A stretch of 64,000 bases of DNA, from positions 558,001 to 622,000 of the forward strand of contig CAXXES010000007.1 of assembly GCA_963677175.2 (NCBI GenBank), read 5' to 3'. Under the pieces are notes generated by a model that was not told the origin of the DNA, did no database searches, and saw nothing but the letters and a program-made list of their open reading frames with translations. The position numbers were made by a program, and so were the translations under genes. This DNA is from Sunxiuqinia sp963677175. Lineage in GTDB: Bacteria > Bacteroidota > Bacteroidia > Bacteroidales > Prolixibacteraceae. The stretch's first letter is position 1; every line of letters starts with the position of its first letter. This document shows positions 10,087 through 18,461 of this stretch, piece after piece.

Positions 10087-10126
10087 TTGATCGAAAGATC
10101 ACCTCAACCAACTAAATTAGAAAAAG

Positions 10127-10156
10127 GCGGGAGGGAACTAATCACCTCCCGCTTTT
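10127..10156 (+). terminator. rho-independent terminator after the oxidoreductase pair
   Basis: Stem GCGGGAGG (10127-10134) with CCTCCCGC (10145-10152) and a 10-nt loop, followed by TTTT. It separates the SusCD-sulfatase-oxidoreductase transcript from the CstA-family gene. Confidence 0.85.
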
Positions 10157-10226
10157 CGAATGGCACTTATTCCTTTTTAATAAATTAGTCCGTGTTAACT
10201 TCTAATAATTAAACTGACTACTATTT

Positions 10227-11681
10227 ATGATTACTTTTTTCGTTTCAATCCTGATTTTGTTACTTGGCTATTTTTTCTACTCCAAAATAATCGAACGTAT
10301 TGCTGTTATTGATCCAGAAAGAGAAACACCTGCTTACTCCATGACTGATGGCGTAGATTATATGCCGTTACCCTGGTGGCGCATCTTTCTGATTCAATTT
10401 TTGAACATCGCCGGATTGGGGCCCATCTTTGGGGCAGTTGCCGGAGCCATGTGGGGGCCGGTTGCCTTTATTTGGATTGTTTTGGGCTCTGTGTTTGCCG
10501 GCGCTGTACATGACTATTTCTCCGGGATGCTTTCGATCAAACACAAGGGGCTGAGCATAACCGAAATTGTGGGCATTTACATGGGCGTGGGTACCAAGCA
10601 ATTTATGCGAGCCTTTACCGTGTTGCTAATGGTTATCGTGGGAGCCGTCTTCATTATGGGGCCGGCAAAAATTCTTTCAGGGCTGACTCCAAATTTTGCT
10701 TCCACAACCTTTTGGGTGTGGATCGTCTTCGCTTATTACCTGTTGGCAACCATGCTCCCCATCGATAAAGTGATTGGGCGAATCTATCCCGTTTTTGGCT
10801 TCGCCTTGCTCTTTATGGCTGTTGGACTGATCATCGCCCTTTTTGTTAAGGGCTATTACATTCCTGAGCTAAATTTGTCCAACATGCAAAACTTCCATGT
10901 AAATACCGCCGACTTTCCCATTTTCCCGATGTTGTTTATCACCATTGCCTGTGGAGCAATTTCCGGCTTTCATGCCACCCAATCGCCCTTAATGGCGCGG
11001 TGCCTGACCAATGAGAAATACGGGCGAAGAGTGTTTTACGGGGCCATGATCACAGAAGGAGTCGTAGCCCTGATTTGGGCGGCTATTAGCATGAGTTTTT
11101 TTGGAGGTGTCCGCGAACTCAACGAAATGATGACAACCAATAGCGGCAACGCGGCATTTATAGTAAATGAAATTTCGAACTCATTGCTGGGAACCTTTGG
11201 CGGATTCCTGGCCTTACTTGGTGTTGTGGCGGCTCCAATCACTTCGGGTGATACAGCCTTCAGAAGTGCTCGTTTGATCGTCGCCGATTTTATGAAATTC
11301 AAACAAGGGCCGATTAAAAACCGATTGCTCATTAGTGTTCCGTTATTCCTTATTGGTTTCTTGCTGACCCAGATTGACTTCAGCATCATCTGGCGCTATT
11401 TTGCCTGGGCCAATCAAACCTTAGCGATGGTGGTTTTATGGACCATCACCGTGTATCTGGCGCAAGGGCGAAAATTCTACTGGATAACTTTGATTCCAGC
11501 GGTATTTATGACCGCGGTAATCGTTACTTACCTGCTTTTTGCTCCGGAAGGGTTTTCTCTTTCAAAAAAGATTTCTTACACCATCGGAATAGCAACGGCT
11601 GTTCTGGCTTTTGTTGCCTTCTGTTTCTACCGAAGGAATTGTTTCACCAAAGAATTGGCTAAGGTTACTGTCAGGGATTAA
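10227..11681 (+). CDS. CstA-family (carbon starvation) membrane transporter, short form
   Basis: Polytopic inner-membrane protein of 484 aa with about a dozen hydrophobic segments. Family signatures are the N-terminal TPAYSMTDGVDY, LNIAGLGPIFGAVAGAMWGP, GSVFAGAVHDYFSGMLS, and GDTAFRSARLIVADF in the second half. Family members are linked to uptake of peptides or pyruvate during carbon limitation. The protein is much shorter than E. coli CstA (about 700 aa) and corresponds to the compact form common in Bacteroidota. It sits after a terminator, so it is its own unit or heads a unit with the DUF1080 gene 93 bases on. The transported compound is not visible. Confidence 0.9.
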   Translation: MITFFVSILILLLGYFFYSKIIERIAVIDPERETPAYSMTDGVDYMPLPWWRIFLIQFLNIAGLGPIFGAVAGAMWGPVAFIWIVLGSVFAGAVHDYFSGMLSIKHKGLSITEIVGIYMGVGTKQFMRAFTVLLMVIVGAVFIMGPAKILSGLTPNFASTTFWVWIVFAYYLLATMLPIDKVIGRIYPVFGFALLFMAVGLIIALFVKGYYIPELNLSNMQNFHVNTADFPIFPMLFITIACGAISGFHATQSPLMARCLTNEKYGRRVFYGAMITEGVVALIWAAISMSFFGGVRELNEMMTTNSGNAAFIVNEISNSLLGTFGGFLALLGVVAAPITSGDTAFRSARLIVADFMKFKQGPIKNRLLISVPLFLIGFLLTQIDFSIIWRYFAWANQTLAMVVLWTITVYLAQGRKFYWITLIPAVFMTAVIVTYLLFAPEGFSLSKKISYTIGIATAVLAFVAFCFYRRNCFTKELAKVTVRD

Positions 11682-11774
11682 TGCCGTTGCTACAACTATT
11701 TCAATTTTCGCTTTTGCAACAGCCATTGTTATTTAATAAGAATCACTAACTTAGTGATCTAAATAATCAAAACG

Positions 11775-12446
11775 ATGAAAACAACAAGCTCGATTCTAAT
11801 ACTTGTTATGACTGTTTTATTCTCCTGCAACCAATCACAGGACTTGTTTAACGGTAAAGATCTTAGTGGATGGCACATGGATGTGCCGGACATGGACGAA
11901 AACCCGGAGGCTCCTGCTCCTTTTCTTGTTCGCGATGGACTGCTGGTAAGCTTGGGAGAACCAAGAGGACACCTGATCAGTGACGCAGAATATTCCGATT
12001 ACAAGTTGGAAGTGGAATACCGGTTTGCTGGTGAACCCGGAAACTGTGGCGTATTGATTCATGCTTCAACTCCGCGGGCGTTGTACAATATGTTTCCACA
12101 ATCGCTGGAAGTGCAAATGCAACATGGCGATGCGGGCGATTTTTGGTGCATTGTTGAAGACATTACCGTTCCGGATATGGAAAACCGCCGTGGGCCAAAA
12201 GAAAACTGGGGTATTACCGAAGGTAAGGAACGCCGAATTAAAAATATGACTGACGATTCGGAAAAGCCGCTGGGCGAGTGGAACAAAATGGTAATCGAAT
12301 GTAAAGCCGACAGCGTTCGGGTTTGGGTAAATGGCGACTTGGTCAACGAAGGGTACGATTGTACCGTAAAAAAAGGAAAACTAGCCCTGCAAGCTGAAGG
12401 CGCTGAAGTTGAATTTCGCAAAGTCATTTTAACCGAACTGCAATAA
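11775..12446 (+). CDS. DUF1080 / 3-keto-disaccharide hydrolase-domain lipoprotein
   Basis: 223-aa lipoprotein with lipobox LFSC (Cys18) followed directly by the DLFNGKDLSGWH opening typical of the DUF1080 (3-keto-disaccharide hydrolase) jelly-roll domain, which fills the rest of the protein. Other family blocks are DYKLEVEYRF, GNCGVLIHAS, SLEVQMQHGDAGDFW and GEWNKMVIECKADSVRVWVNG. Family members are known or proposed to cleave glycosides already oxidised at C3. Placed downstream of two FAD oxidoreductases and a sulfatase, it may perform the cleavage step of an oxidative route; that link is inference. Confidence 0.85.
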   Translation: MKTTSSILILVMTVLFSCNQSQDLFNGKDLSGWHMDVPDMDENPEAPAPFLVRDGLLVSLGEPRGHLISDAEYSDYKLEVEYRFAGEPGNCGVLIHASTPRALYNMFPQSLEVQMQHGDAGDFWCIVEDITVPDMENRRGPKENWGITEGKERRIKNMTDDSEKPLGEWNKMVIECKADSVRVWVNGDLVNEGYDCTVKKGKLALQAEGAEVEFRKVILTELQ

Positions 12447-12570
12447 ATCGTTCTTATACGATCAATTTATTTTAATGTAAAGTTTAGATTAAAATTAAAC
12501 CTACTACAATTCAATTAATCGCACTTATAAGCTCAAAACACTCATTAGACTTTCGATTAAAACTCCTGTC

Positions 12571-12588
12571 ATGCTAGAATCATAGCAT
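12571..12588. promoter_or_regulatory. 6-bp-arm inverted repeat in the 320-bp gap before the betaine operon
   Basis: ATGCTA (12571-12576) and TAGCAT (12583-12588) form perfect arms around a 6-bp spacer, about 75 bp upstream of the promoter's -33 element. Possible regulator site. Apart from this repeat and the promoter below, I see nothing else in the gene-free interval 12447-12766. Confidence 0.25.
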
Positions 12589-12660
12589 CATCAAATCGGA
12601 AAAATGCAATAAAATAGAGACATTCAATTTGGTGTAATTGAAATCCACCTTCCTGCCTCA

Positions 12661-12691
12661 TTTGTGAAACCATTCATTTTTTATACTTTTG
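12661..12691 (+). promoter_or_regulatory. Bacteroidota-type promoter of the porin-proVWX operon
   Basis: TTTG at 12661-12664 and TACTTTTG at 12684-12691 match the TTTG / TAnnTTTG consensus exactly with 19-nt spacing. Transcription should start near 12699, leaving a leader of about 70 nt before the ATG at 12767. Confidence 0.75.
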
Positions 12692-12766
12692 TCCTACAGA
12701 AACAATCGAAAACGATTACCGCATAGAATTATTGTATAAAAATCAAAAATCTTACTTCTTATCATT

Positions 12767-13957
12767 ATGACAAGTTCACTCAAGACAACAATCAAGCGAA
12801 CTGCTTTATTTGTATGCCTGTTCTCTTTTAGTTTATCCGCCTTCACGCAGGAAAAAGAAAACTACTTTAAAGTTGGTGGTGCCGTGCGTTTTAACATGTT
12901 TTCAAAAAGTTGGGTAAAAAATAAAACGCAGCCCGAATTCACCTGGGACACTTGGCGTCTAAACGTTGATGGCTCAGCCGGCGGAATTGACCTGAGTTTT
13001 GAATACCGCTTCTACCCCACTTTCGGGACACACTTTATTCATCATGGCTATTTAGGCTACGAATTCAATGAAAACCTATATATGAAACTTGGTGTCAGCC
13101 AGGTGCCTTTTGGGATTACAAAATATGCATCCCACTCCTGGTGGTTTCAGGGCCAGTACTATTTTGGTCTGGAGGACGATTACGACATGGGAATCAAGTT
13201 TGACTACACCGGAATTGAAAAACTGGACCTGAGTTTTGCCTATTACCGCCAAGCCGAGCCGGAAGGCCCAACAGCAGGCGGCGCTGTCACCTATGGAGCC
13301 AGCGGCCCCGGGCGGTATTCGTATGACATTACTCCCGGCGTTGGTAAAATTGGCAGTTCGACTGTTGGTGCGCACATTCGCGAGTTGAACCAGTTCAATG
13401 TTCGGGCGGCCTATCACATCAGCGAACAAGTTGAAGTGGGCCTATCAGGCCAAGTGGGGGGCATCTACAACAGTGTGCTCGATGAAGCCGAAACCAGTAC
13501 TGCTTTTGCAGCTCATTTACTGGCCGACTGGGGCAAAGGCTGGAATTTCAAAGGAACCTACATCAATTACAACTACAAAGCCCGGGCCGATGATGGTCAG
13601 TTGCTCGACATCATTCAAATGGGTGCCTACGGCTCACCTTACGATGTAGTTTCCAAGGCAAATGCTTATGCAGTGGGAATCGCAAAAAGCTTCCCCGTCG
13701 ACCTTGGCCCGATCAAAAGCTTGCAGGCCTATGTGGACTATACATTTGTAGATAAAGTGAATGATAACTATGCAGATATGCATCACCTAATTCCAGGAAT
13801 TCTGGTTTCGGCCGGACCGGTCTACACCTACATCGACTATGCGATGGGGAAAAATCAGCCCTGGCTAAACGCCACATTTGGCGAAGGATTGGGAATTGGC
13901 GACAACGACGCGAAATGGATGAAGCGTTTTAATATTAACATCGGATACTATTTTTAG
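12767..13957 (+). CDS. outer-membrane beta-barrel (porin-like) protein of the glycine betaine operon
   Basis: 396-aa protein with an N-terminal signal peptide (hydrophobic 12-26) and alternating amphipathic strands rich in aromatic residues from about residue 33 to a C-terminal Tyr-Phe, the usual end of a barrel recognised by the Bam complex. It resembles phosphate-selective-porin-like barrels in layout (FKVGGAVRFN at the start, LGVSQVPFGI, FDYTGIEKLDLSFAYYRQ), but the exact family is uncertain. The promoter lies in front and proV follows after 7 nt, so it is the first cistron of the transporter operon. The inferred role is to let betaine or a related osmolyte cross the outer membrane. Confidence 0.75.
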   Translation: MTSSLKTTIKRTALFVCLFSFSLSAFTQEKENYFKVGGAVRFNMFSKSWVKNKTQPEFTWDTWRLNVDGSAGGIDLSFEYRFYPTFGTHFIHHGYLGYEFNENLYMKLGVSQVPFGITKYASHSWWFQGQYYFGLEDDYDMGIKFDYTGIEKLDLSFAYYRQAEPEGPTAGGAVTYGASGPGRYSYDITPGVGKIGSSTVGAHIRELNQFNVRAAYHISEQVEVGLSGQVGGIYNSVLDEAETSTAFAAHLLADWGKGWNFKGTYINYNYKARADDGQLLDIIQMGAYGSPYDVVSKANAYAVGIAKSFPVDLGPIKSLQAYVDYTFVDKVNDNYADMHHLIPGILVSAGPVYTYIDYAMGKNQPWLNATFGEGLGIGDNDAKWMKRFNINIGYYF

Positions 13958-13964
13958 TAACAAC

Positions 13965-15191
13965 ATGGAAAAAATAAAAATTAAAAAGCTTTCTCTGGTT
14001 TTCGGAAAGGGAAAATCGAAAGCCCTGAAAATGCTTGATCAAGGCAAAAGTAAGGCTGAAATACTGGAAGCCACGGGGTGTAATGTCGCGGTTCGAGACG
14101 TCAACCTGACCATCAACGAAGGTGAGATTTTTGTGATCATGGGACTTTCGGGAAGTGGAAAATCAACCTTGCTTCGTTGCATCAACCGGCTTATAGAGCC
14201 TACTGCGGGGAAAATCTTCATCAACAATGAAGAAATCACCCGCATGTCCGAAAAGGAACTGCTAAATATTCGGCGTACCGAGTTGGCCATGGTTTTTCAG
14301 CATTTCGGACTGCTTCCCCACCGCACGGTGCTCAGTAATGTCGCTTTCGGGCTCGAACTTCAGGGTATCAACCGAGCCGAGCGCGACAAAAAAGCAGAAG
14401 AGACCATCGAACTGGTTGGGCTGAAAGGCTATGAAAACCAAAAAGTCAGCGAATTGTCGGGTGGTATGCAACAGCGTGTTGGATTGGCTCGCGGGCTGGC
14501 TAACACGCCCGAAGTATTGCTGATGGATGAAGCTTTCTCGGCACTCGACCCCTTGATCCGTTCGCAAATGCAAGATGAACTGCTACTGCTACAGGAAAAG
14601 ATGCAGAAAACCATCCTCTTCATCACCCACGATTTGGAAGAAGCCATTAAGCTGGGCGACCGCATTGCAATCATGAAAGATGGCGTCATCGTACAGGTAG
14701 GTAATTCCGAAGAGATTATTACCAACCCAGCCGATGATTACGTCAAGTCATTTGTTGAAAATGTTGACCGCAGCAAAATTGTTACCGCAGGCTCCATCAT
14801 GTTTAAAAAACCCAAGTTGGCCCGCTTGAAAAAAGATGGCCCGGCAGTAGTTTTGCGTACCATGCGCGATATTGGTGTCACCTCGTTGCCTGTTGTAAGA
14901 ACAAACCGCACCTTCCTGGGATTCGTCAAAATTGAAGATGTTGTGGACCTGAAAAAGAGGGAGATCAAAACCATTGAATCCATTATTCAGGATTCGGTAA
15001 TGACTGTAAACCCCGACACGACAGTGGAGGATATGCTTCCACTGCTCAGTAAAACAAATTTACCCATTCCGGTTGTCAACGAAGACAATCACCTGTTGGG
15101 AGTTGTCACGCCGACTTCACTCATTGCAGAAACCACGGGTAAGGATACAGGAGAAATTAATGATATCATCCAAAAGGCAATTGAATTATGA
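13965..15191 (+). CDS. proV: glycine betaine/proline ABC transporter ATPase ProV
   Basis: ATP-hydrolysing subunit of the osmolyte importer; 408 aa. Walker A GLSGSGKST at 60-68, signature LSGGMQQR, Walker B VLLMDEAFSALDP, then a switch His in FITHDLEEA. The N-terminal GKSKAEI segment is typical of ProV/OpuAA. The C-terminal third (about 275-400) carries two CBS domains (GVTSLPVV and NLPIPVV cores), which in OpuA act as ionic-strength or nucleotide sensors, so osmotic gating is likely. The stop overlaps the proW start by four bases (ATGA), indicating coupled translation. Confidence 0.96.
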   Translation: MEKIKIKKLSLVFGKGKSKALKMLDQGKSKAEILEATGCNVAVRDVNLTINEGEIFVIMGLSGSGKSTLLRCINRLIEPTAGKIFINNEEITRMSEKELLNIRRTELAMVFQHFGLLPHRTVLSNVAFGLELQGINRAERDKKAEETIELVGLKGYENQKVSELSGGMQQRVGLARGLANTPEVLLMDEAFSALDPLIRSQMQDELLLLQEKMQKTILFITHDLEEAIKLGDRIAIMKDGVIVQVGNSEEIITNPADDYVKSFVENVDRSKIVTAGSIMFKKPKLARLKKDGPAVVLRTMRDIGVTSLPVVRTNRTFLGFVKIEDVVDLKKREIKTIESIIQDSVMTVNPDTTVEDMLPLLSKTNLPIPVVNEDNHLLGVVTPTSLIAETTGKDTGEINDIIQKAIEL

Positions 15192-16003
15192 TTATAGGAC
15201 AATACATTGAAGATGGCGTTAACTGGCTAACAGATAATTTCTCAGGGGTATTTGATGGCATTAACACCGGCATGAGTTCGTTGATCCATGTCATAGAAAG
15301 TGTCTGGATCGGCCTGCCTTTTTACGTGACCATCGCCCTATTTACAGGAGTGGCGCTGTGGAAAGCCGGACGAAACAATGCCATACTGACGCTCGTAGGC
15401 TTGGTATTTATTTATTTTACCGGGTTCTGGGAAGAAACCATGCAAACCTTTTCCCTGGTTCTGGCTTCGGCCATCATTGCCCTGGCAATTGGTATTCCCG
15501 TGGGAATTTGGACCGCAAAAAATAAAACAGCCAATCGCATCATCCGGCCAATTCTCGACTTTATGCAAACCATGCCAGCTTTTGTCTATCTGATCCCGGC
15601 TGTGTTGTTCTTCGGACTGGGAACCGTTCCCGGAGCTTTTGCCACCATCATTTTTGCCATGCCACCGGTTGTCCGGCTTACTTCGCTGGGCATTCAGCAA
15701 GTGCCCGAAGACATTGTGGAGGCCACCAAAGCTTTTGGCGCAACTCCCCGGCAATTGCTCGTCAAGGTGCAATTGCCTCTGGCCATGCCAACCATCTTGG
15801 CCGGAGTCAACCAAACCATCATGATGTCGCTTTCCATGGTGGTCATTGCCAGTATGATTGGCGCCAAAGGATTGGGCGAAATCGTCCTGCAAGGCATTAG
15901 TCAATTACGCATCGGTCTTGGATTTGAAAGCGGACTCGCCGTTGTATTACTGGCGATCATCCTCGACCGGATCACTCAAAATTTAGGAAGTAAAAAAAAA
16001 TAA
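15188..16003 (+). CDS. proW: glycine betaine/proline ABC transporter permease ProW
   Basis: Inner-membrane channel subunit; 271 aa with about six to seven hydrophobic segments. The permease coupling motif is EATKAFGATPRQLLVKVQLPLAMP, partner of ProV, preceded by FMQTMPAFVYLIPAVLFFG, a hallmark of ProW/OpuAB. It overlaps proV by ATGA and ends 5 nt before proX, so the three subunits are translated from one message. Confidence 0.95.
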   Translation: MIIGQYIEDGVNWLTDNFSGVFDGINTGMSSLIHVIESVWIGLPFYVTIALFTGVALWKAGRNNAILTLVGLVFIYFTGFWEETMQTFSLVLASAIIALAIGIPVGIWTAKNKTANRIIRPILDFMQTMPAFVYLIPAVLFFGLGTVPGAFATIIFAMPPVVRLTSLGIQQVPEDIVEATKAFGATPRQLLVKVQLPLAMPTILAGVNQTIMMSLSMVVIASMIGAKGLGEIVLQGISQLRIGLGFESGLAVVLLAIILDRITQNLGSKKK

Positions 16004-16008
16004 ATAAG

Positions 16009-16878
16009 ATGAAACGAAACATTTTAGTAAGATTTAGCTTGATTTTAGCAGTTTTTTTAACAAGCTGCGGTAGCGGAAACAAGAAAGGCGCCACAGACAA
16101 AGAGAACAAAAAAGTGACCATTGCGATGGTTAACTGGATTGAATGTATTGCCAATACCCACTTGGCCAAAGTCGTGCTGGAACAACGAGGTTATGAAGTT
16201 GAACTGGTGAACGCCGACGTAGCGCCGGTTTTTGCCGCTGTGGCAAAAGGAAATGCCGATGTATTCATGGAGGTGTGGGAACCGATTACCCACCAGCCGT
16301 ATATGGAAAAATTTGGCGATCAGGTAGAACGATTGGGTGTTGTTTACGAAGAAGGACGCCTGGGACTGGTCGTACCTCAATACGTTGACATCAACTCCAT
16401 TGATGAATTGAACAGTGCCAAAGGCCAGTTTGAAGGTAAAATCATTGGAATCAACCCCGGAGCAGGCATCATGAGTGTCACCGAAAAAGTAGTCGATGAA
16501 TACGGTCTGGATTACGAATTGGTAACGTCAAGCGAAGCCGGAATGCTGGCCTCGCTCAAAAGAGCTTACGATAGAGAAAACTGGGTGGTCGTAACCGGAT
16601 GGAAGCCTCATACCAAATTTGCCCGCTATGATCTGAAAATACTGGACGATCCCAAAGGAACCATGGGGGCCGCAGAAACGATTTCAACAATTGCAACCAA
16701 AGGATGGGCTGAGGCCAATCCAGAACTGGCAACTTTCTTCAGCAATTTTAAAATGAACGATGATCACCTCGGTTCATTAATGCTGGCCATTGAAGAAAAC
16801 GCAGGTAGCGAAGATGAAGCTGCGCTGAACTGGTACAACGAACACAAAGCATTGGTTGATGGTTGGTTTAATAAATAA
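16009..16878 (+). CDS. proX: glycine betaine-binding lipoprotein ProX/OpuAC
   Basis: Substrate-binding subunit, 289 aa, tethered through lipobox LTSC (Cys20). It keeps the type II binding-protein pattern of ProX/OpuAC: MVNWIE near the start of the mature domain, NADVAPVFAAVAKGNADVFMEVW, and VVTGWKPHTKFARYDLKIL. The spaced Trp residues are those that form the aromatic box for the quaternary ammonium group in this family. Betaine is therefore the likely ligand; choline or carnitine cannot be excluded. The operon ends at a strong terminator 27 nt downstream. Confidence 0.94.
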   Translation: MKRNILVRFSLILAVFLTSCGSGNKKGATDKENKKVTIAMVNWIECIANTHLAKVVLEQRGYEVELVNADVAPVFAAVAKGNADVFMEVWEPITHQPYMEKFGDQVERLGVVYEEGRLGLVVPQYVDINSIDELNSAKGQFEGKIIGINPGAGIMSVTEKVVDEYGLDYELVTSSEAGMLASLKRAYDRENWVVVTGWKPHTKFARYDLKILDDPKGTMGAAETISTIATKGWAEANPELATFFSNFKMNDDHLGSLMLAIEENAGSEDEAALNWYNEHKALVDGWFNK

Positions 16879-16904
16879 ATCATTTTGCACAACATAAAAT
16901 CAGG

Positions 16905-16932
16905 AAGCCTCGCAGTTTGCGAGGCTTTTTTT
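16905..16932 (+). terminator. rho-independent terminator of proVWX
   Basis: Stem GCCTCGC (16907-16913) pairs with GCGAGGC (16919-16925) around a short loop, followed by seven T. It lies between the convergent proX and doxX genes. Confidence 0.9.
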
Positions 16933-16958
16933 AGAATAAAAGAGTCATTAGCACCTAC

Positions 16959-17390
16959 TCAATTGAGTTTCTTTCCGATCAGCCAATCCATCGACCACTG
17001 CCCTGCCCCCGTGATAAGTAAAAAAAGGCTTCCCAGTAGCATGGCATAATCAGTTCGGGCGGCATGCATCATCGCCCAAAAACCATCGTTCAATAAAATA
17101 TCGACTTTGGTTGTGGAAATGGCCACCAGCATAGTGATGAGCAAAGGAATACTGGCCAGGCGCGTGTACAGGCCAATCAAAACCAGCAAACCACACACGA
17201 TTTCGAAACTGCCCACAAAAGAGCCCAAAAATTCTGGAGATGGGAGTCCAATCTTTTCGAAGCGGCCGGCTCCCCGAATAGCTGGAAACAGAAACTTCTG
17301 AATACCTTCGGATAAGAAAACGACACCGACCATCAGACGGATCAGCAAAATGGATTTTATAGCGGATGTTTGGACAATTCTTTTGAGCAT
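16959..17390 (-). CDS. DoxX-family membrane protein
   Basis: 143-aa protein with four predicted membrane helices. The DoxX signature is present: RLMVGVVFLSEGIQKF, then the FEKIGLP segment, FEIVCGLLVLIGLYTRLAS and a last helix followed by WSMDWLIGKK. The family is associated with redox or thiosulfate/quinone metabolism but most members are uncharacterised. It begins 53 nt after hemF ends and may be the last gene of the hem operon; whether it has a heme-related role is unknown. Confidence 0.85.
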   Translation of the reverse strand: MLKRIVQTSAIKSILLIRLMVGVVFLSEGIQKFLFPAIRGAGRFEKIGLPSPEFLGSFVGSFEIVCGLLVLIGLYTRLASIPLLITMLVAISTTKVDILLNDGFWAMMHAARTDYAMLLGSLFLLITGAGQWSMDWLIGKKLN

Positions 17391-17443
17391 GATTGCCGTG
17401 CTTTAAAAGATTGGAACATCAAAGCGCCGGGCTTGGTTCAATT

Positions 17444-18340
17444 TTAGCCATGAATCCAGTTGATACCTTTCTTCAACTGGTTCAGCGTTTCCTCTTCGCG
17501 CGATCCTTTTTCAGGCTGAAAATCGTAGGTCCACGAAGCCATCGGCGGCATACTTAAGAAGATGGATTCCGTCCGCCCGTTCGACTCCAGTCCAAATTTA
17601 GTTCCACGGTCGTAAAGCAGGTTAAACTCCACATATCGGCCTCTTCGCAGGTATTGCCATTGCTTTTCCTGCTCCGAAAAACTCCGGTTGCGGTTGCGGT
17701 TCATCAGCTCAATGTAAATCCTCGGATAGGCTTCGGCCAGCGCTTGGGTGAACGCAAAGAACTTCTCAAAGTCCGCTTCATCAGCTCCGTTCTGATGATC
17801 GAAAAAAATACCACCGACCCCGCGCGTTTCTTCCCGGTGTGGCAGGTAAAAGTAGTTGTCGGCCCAGACTTTATATTCCGGATAAAAGGAGATATCAAAC
17901 CGGTCGCAAACCATTTTCAATTGTTGATGAAACCAACGGGCTTCCTCCCGATCAATATAGTGCGGCGTTAAATCGATGCCGCCTCCAAACCAAGCTTTGC
18001 CGGAGCTAAGCTGGAAGTAGCGCACATTCATGTGTGTGATGGGAACATGGGGGCTATTGGGATGAATGATGGAAGAAATGCCGGTAGCAAAATAATCTTC
18101 GCCATCATCAATGTGCAGGGCCTTCCGCATGCGATCACTCACTTGTCCTCCGACAGCCGAAAAGTTGACTGCCGCCTTTTCAATAGCGTTGCCATCCGCC
18201 AGAACCATAGTAAACCCGTGCCCTATTTCTTTTTCCCACTGATCCGTTTTAAAAACACCCTTTCCGTCGGCTGTTTTCAATACCCTGCAAATTTGTTGTT
18301 GAAGTTTTCGGTAAGCTGATGCAACTTGATTATTTCTCAT
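17444..18340 (-). CDS. hemF: oxygen-dependent coproporphyrinogen III oxidase HemF
   Basis: Converts coproporphyrinogen III to protoporphyrinogen IX using O2. The 298-aa length is normal for the family. Diagnostic blocks are ATGISSIIHPNSPHVPITHMNVRYF, WFGGGIDLTPHY, HREETRGVGGIFFDH, RRGRYVEFNLLYDRGTKFGL and SMPP near the end. It lies downstream of hemG, separated by a 121-bp gap filled mostly by a 21-bp tandem repeat. The same run of genes also encodes the oxygen-independent HemN, giving the cell both routes for this step. Confidence 0.96.
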   Translation of the reverse strand: MRNNQVASAYRKLQQQICRVLKTADGKGVFKTDQWEKEIGHGFTMVLADGNAIEKAAVNFSAVGGQVSDRMRKALHIDDGEDYFATGISSIIHPNSPHVPITHMNVRYFQLSSGKAWFGGGIDLTPHYIDREEARWFHQQLKMVCDRFDISFYPEYKVWADNYFYLPHREETRGVGGIFFDHQNGADEADFEKFFAFTQALAEAYPRIYIELMNRNRNRSFSEQEKQWQYLRRGRYVEFNLLYDRGTKFGLESNGRTESIFLSMPPMASWTYDFQPEKGSREEETLNQLKKGINWIHG

Positions 18341-18346
18341 GAATAC

Positions 18347-18456
18347 TTGATTCTTGGTTCTAGGTTCTTGATTCTTAGTTCTAGGTTCTTGATTCTTAGT
18401 TCTAGGTTCTTGATTCTTAGTTCTTGGTTCTTGATTCTTAGTTCTTGGTTCTTGAT
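18347..18456. repeat. five-copy 21-bp tandem repeat between hemG and hemF
   Basis: Five contiguous 21-bp units begin at 18347, 18368, 18389, 18410 and 18431, each starting TTGATTCTT and ending GGTTC, plus a five-base partial unit. Units differ only at two positions (G/A and A/T). The array lies in the hemG-hemF spacer and outside both reading frames. Confidence 0.9.
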
Positions 18457-18461
18457 ACTCG

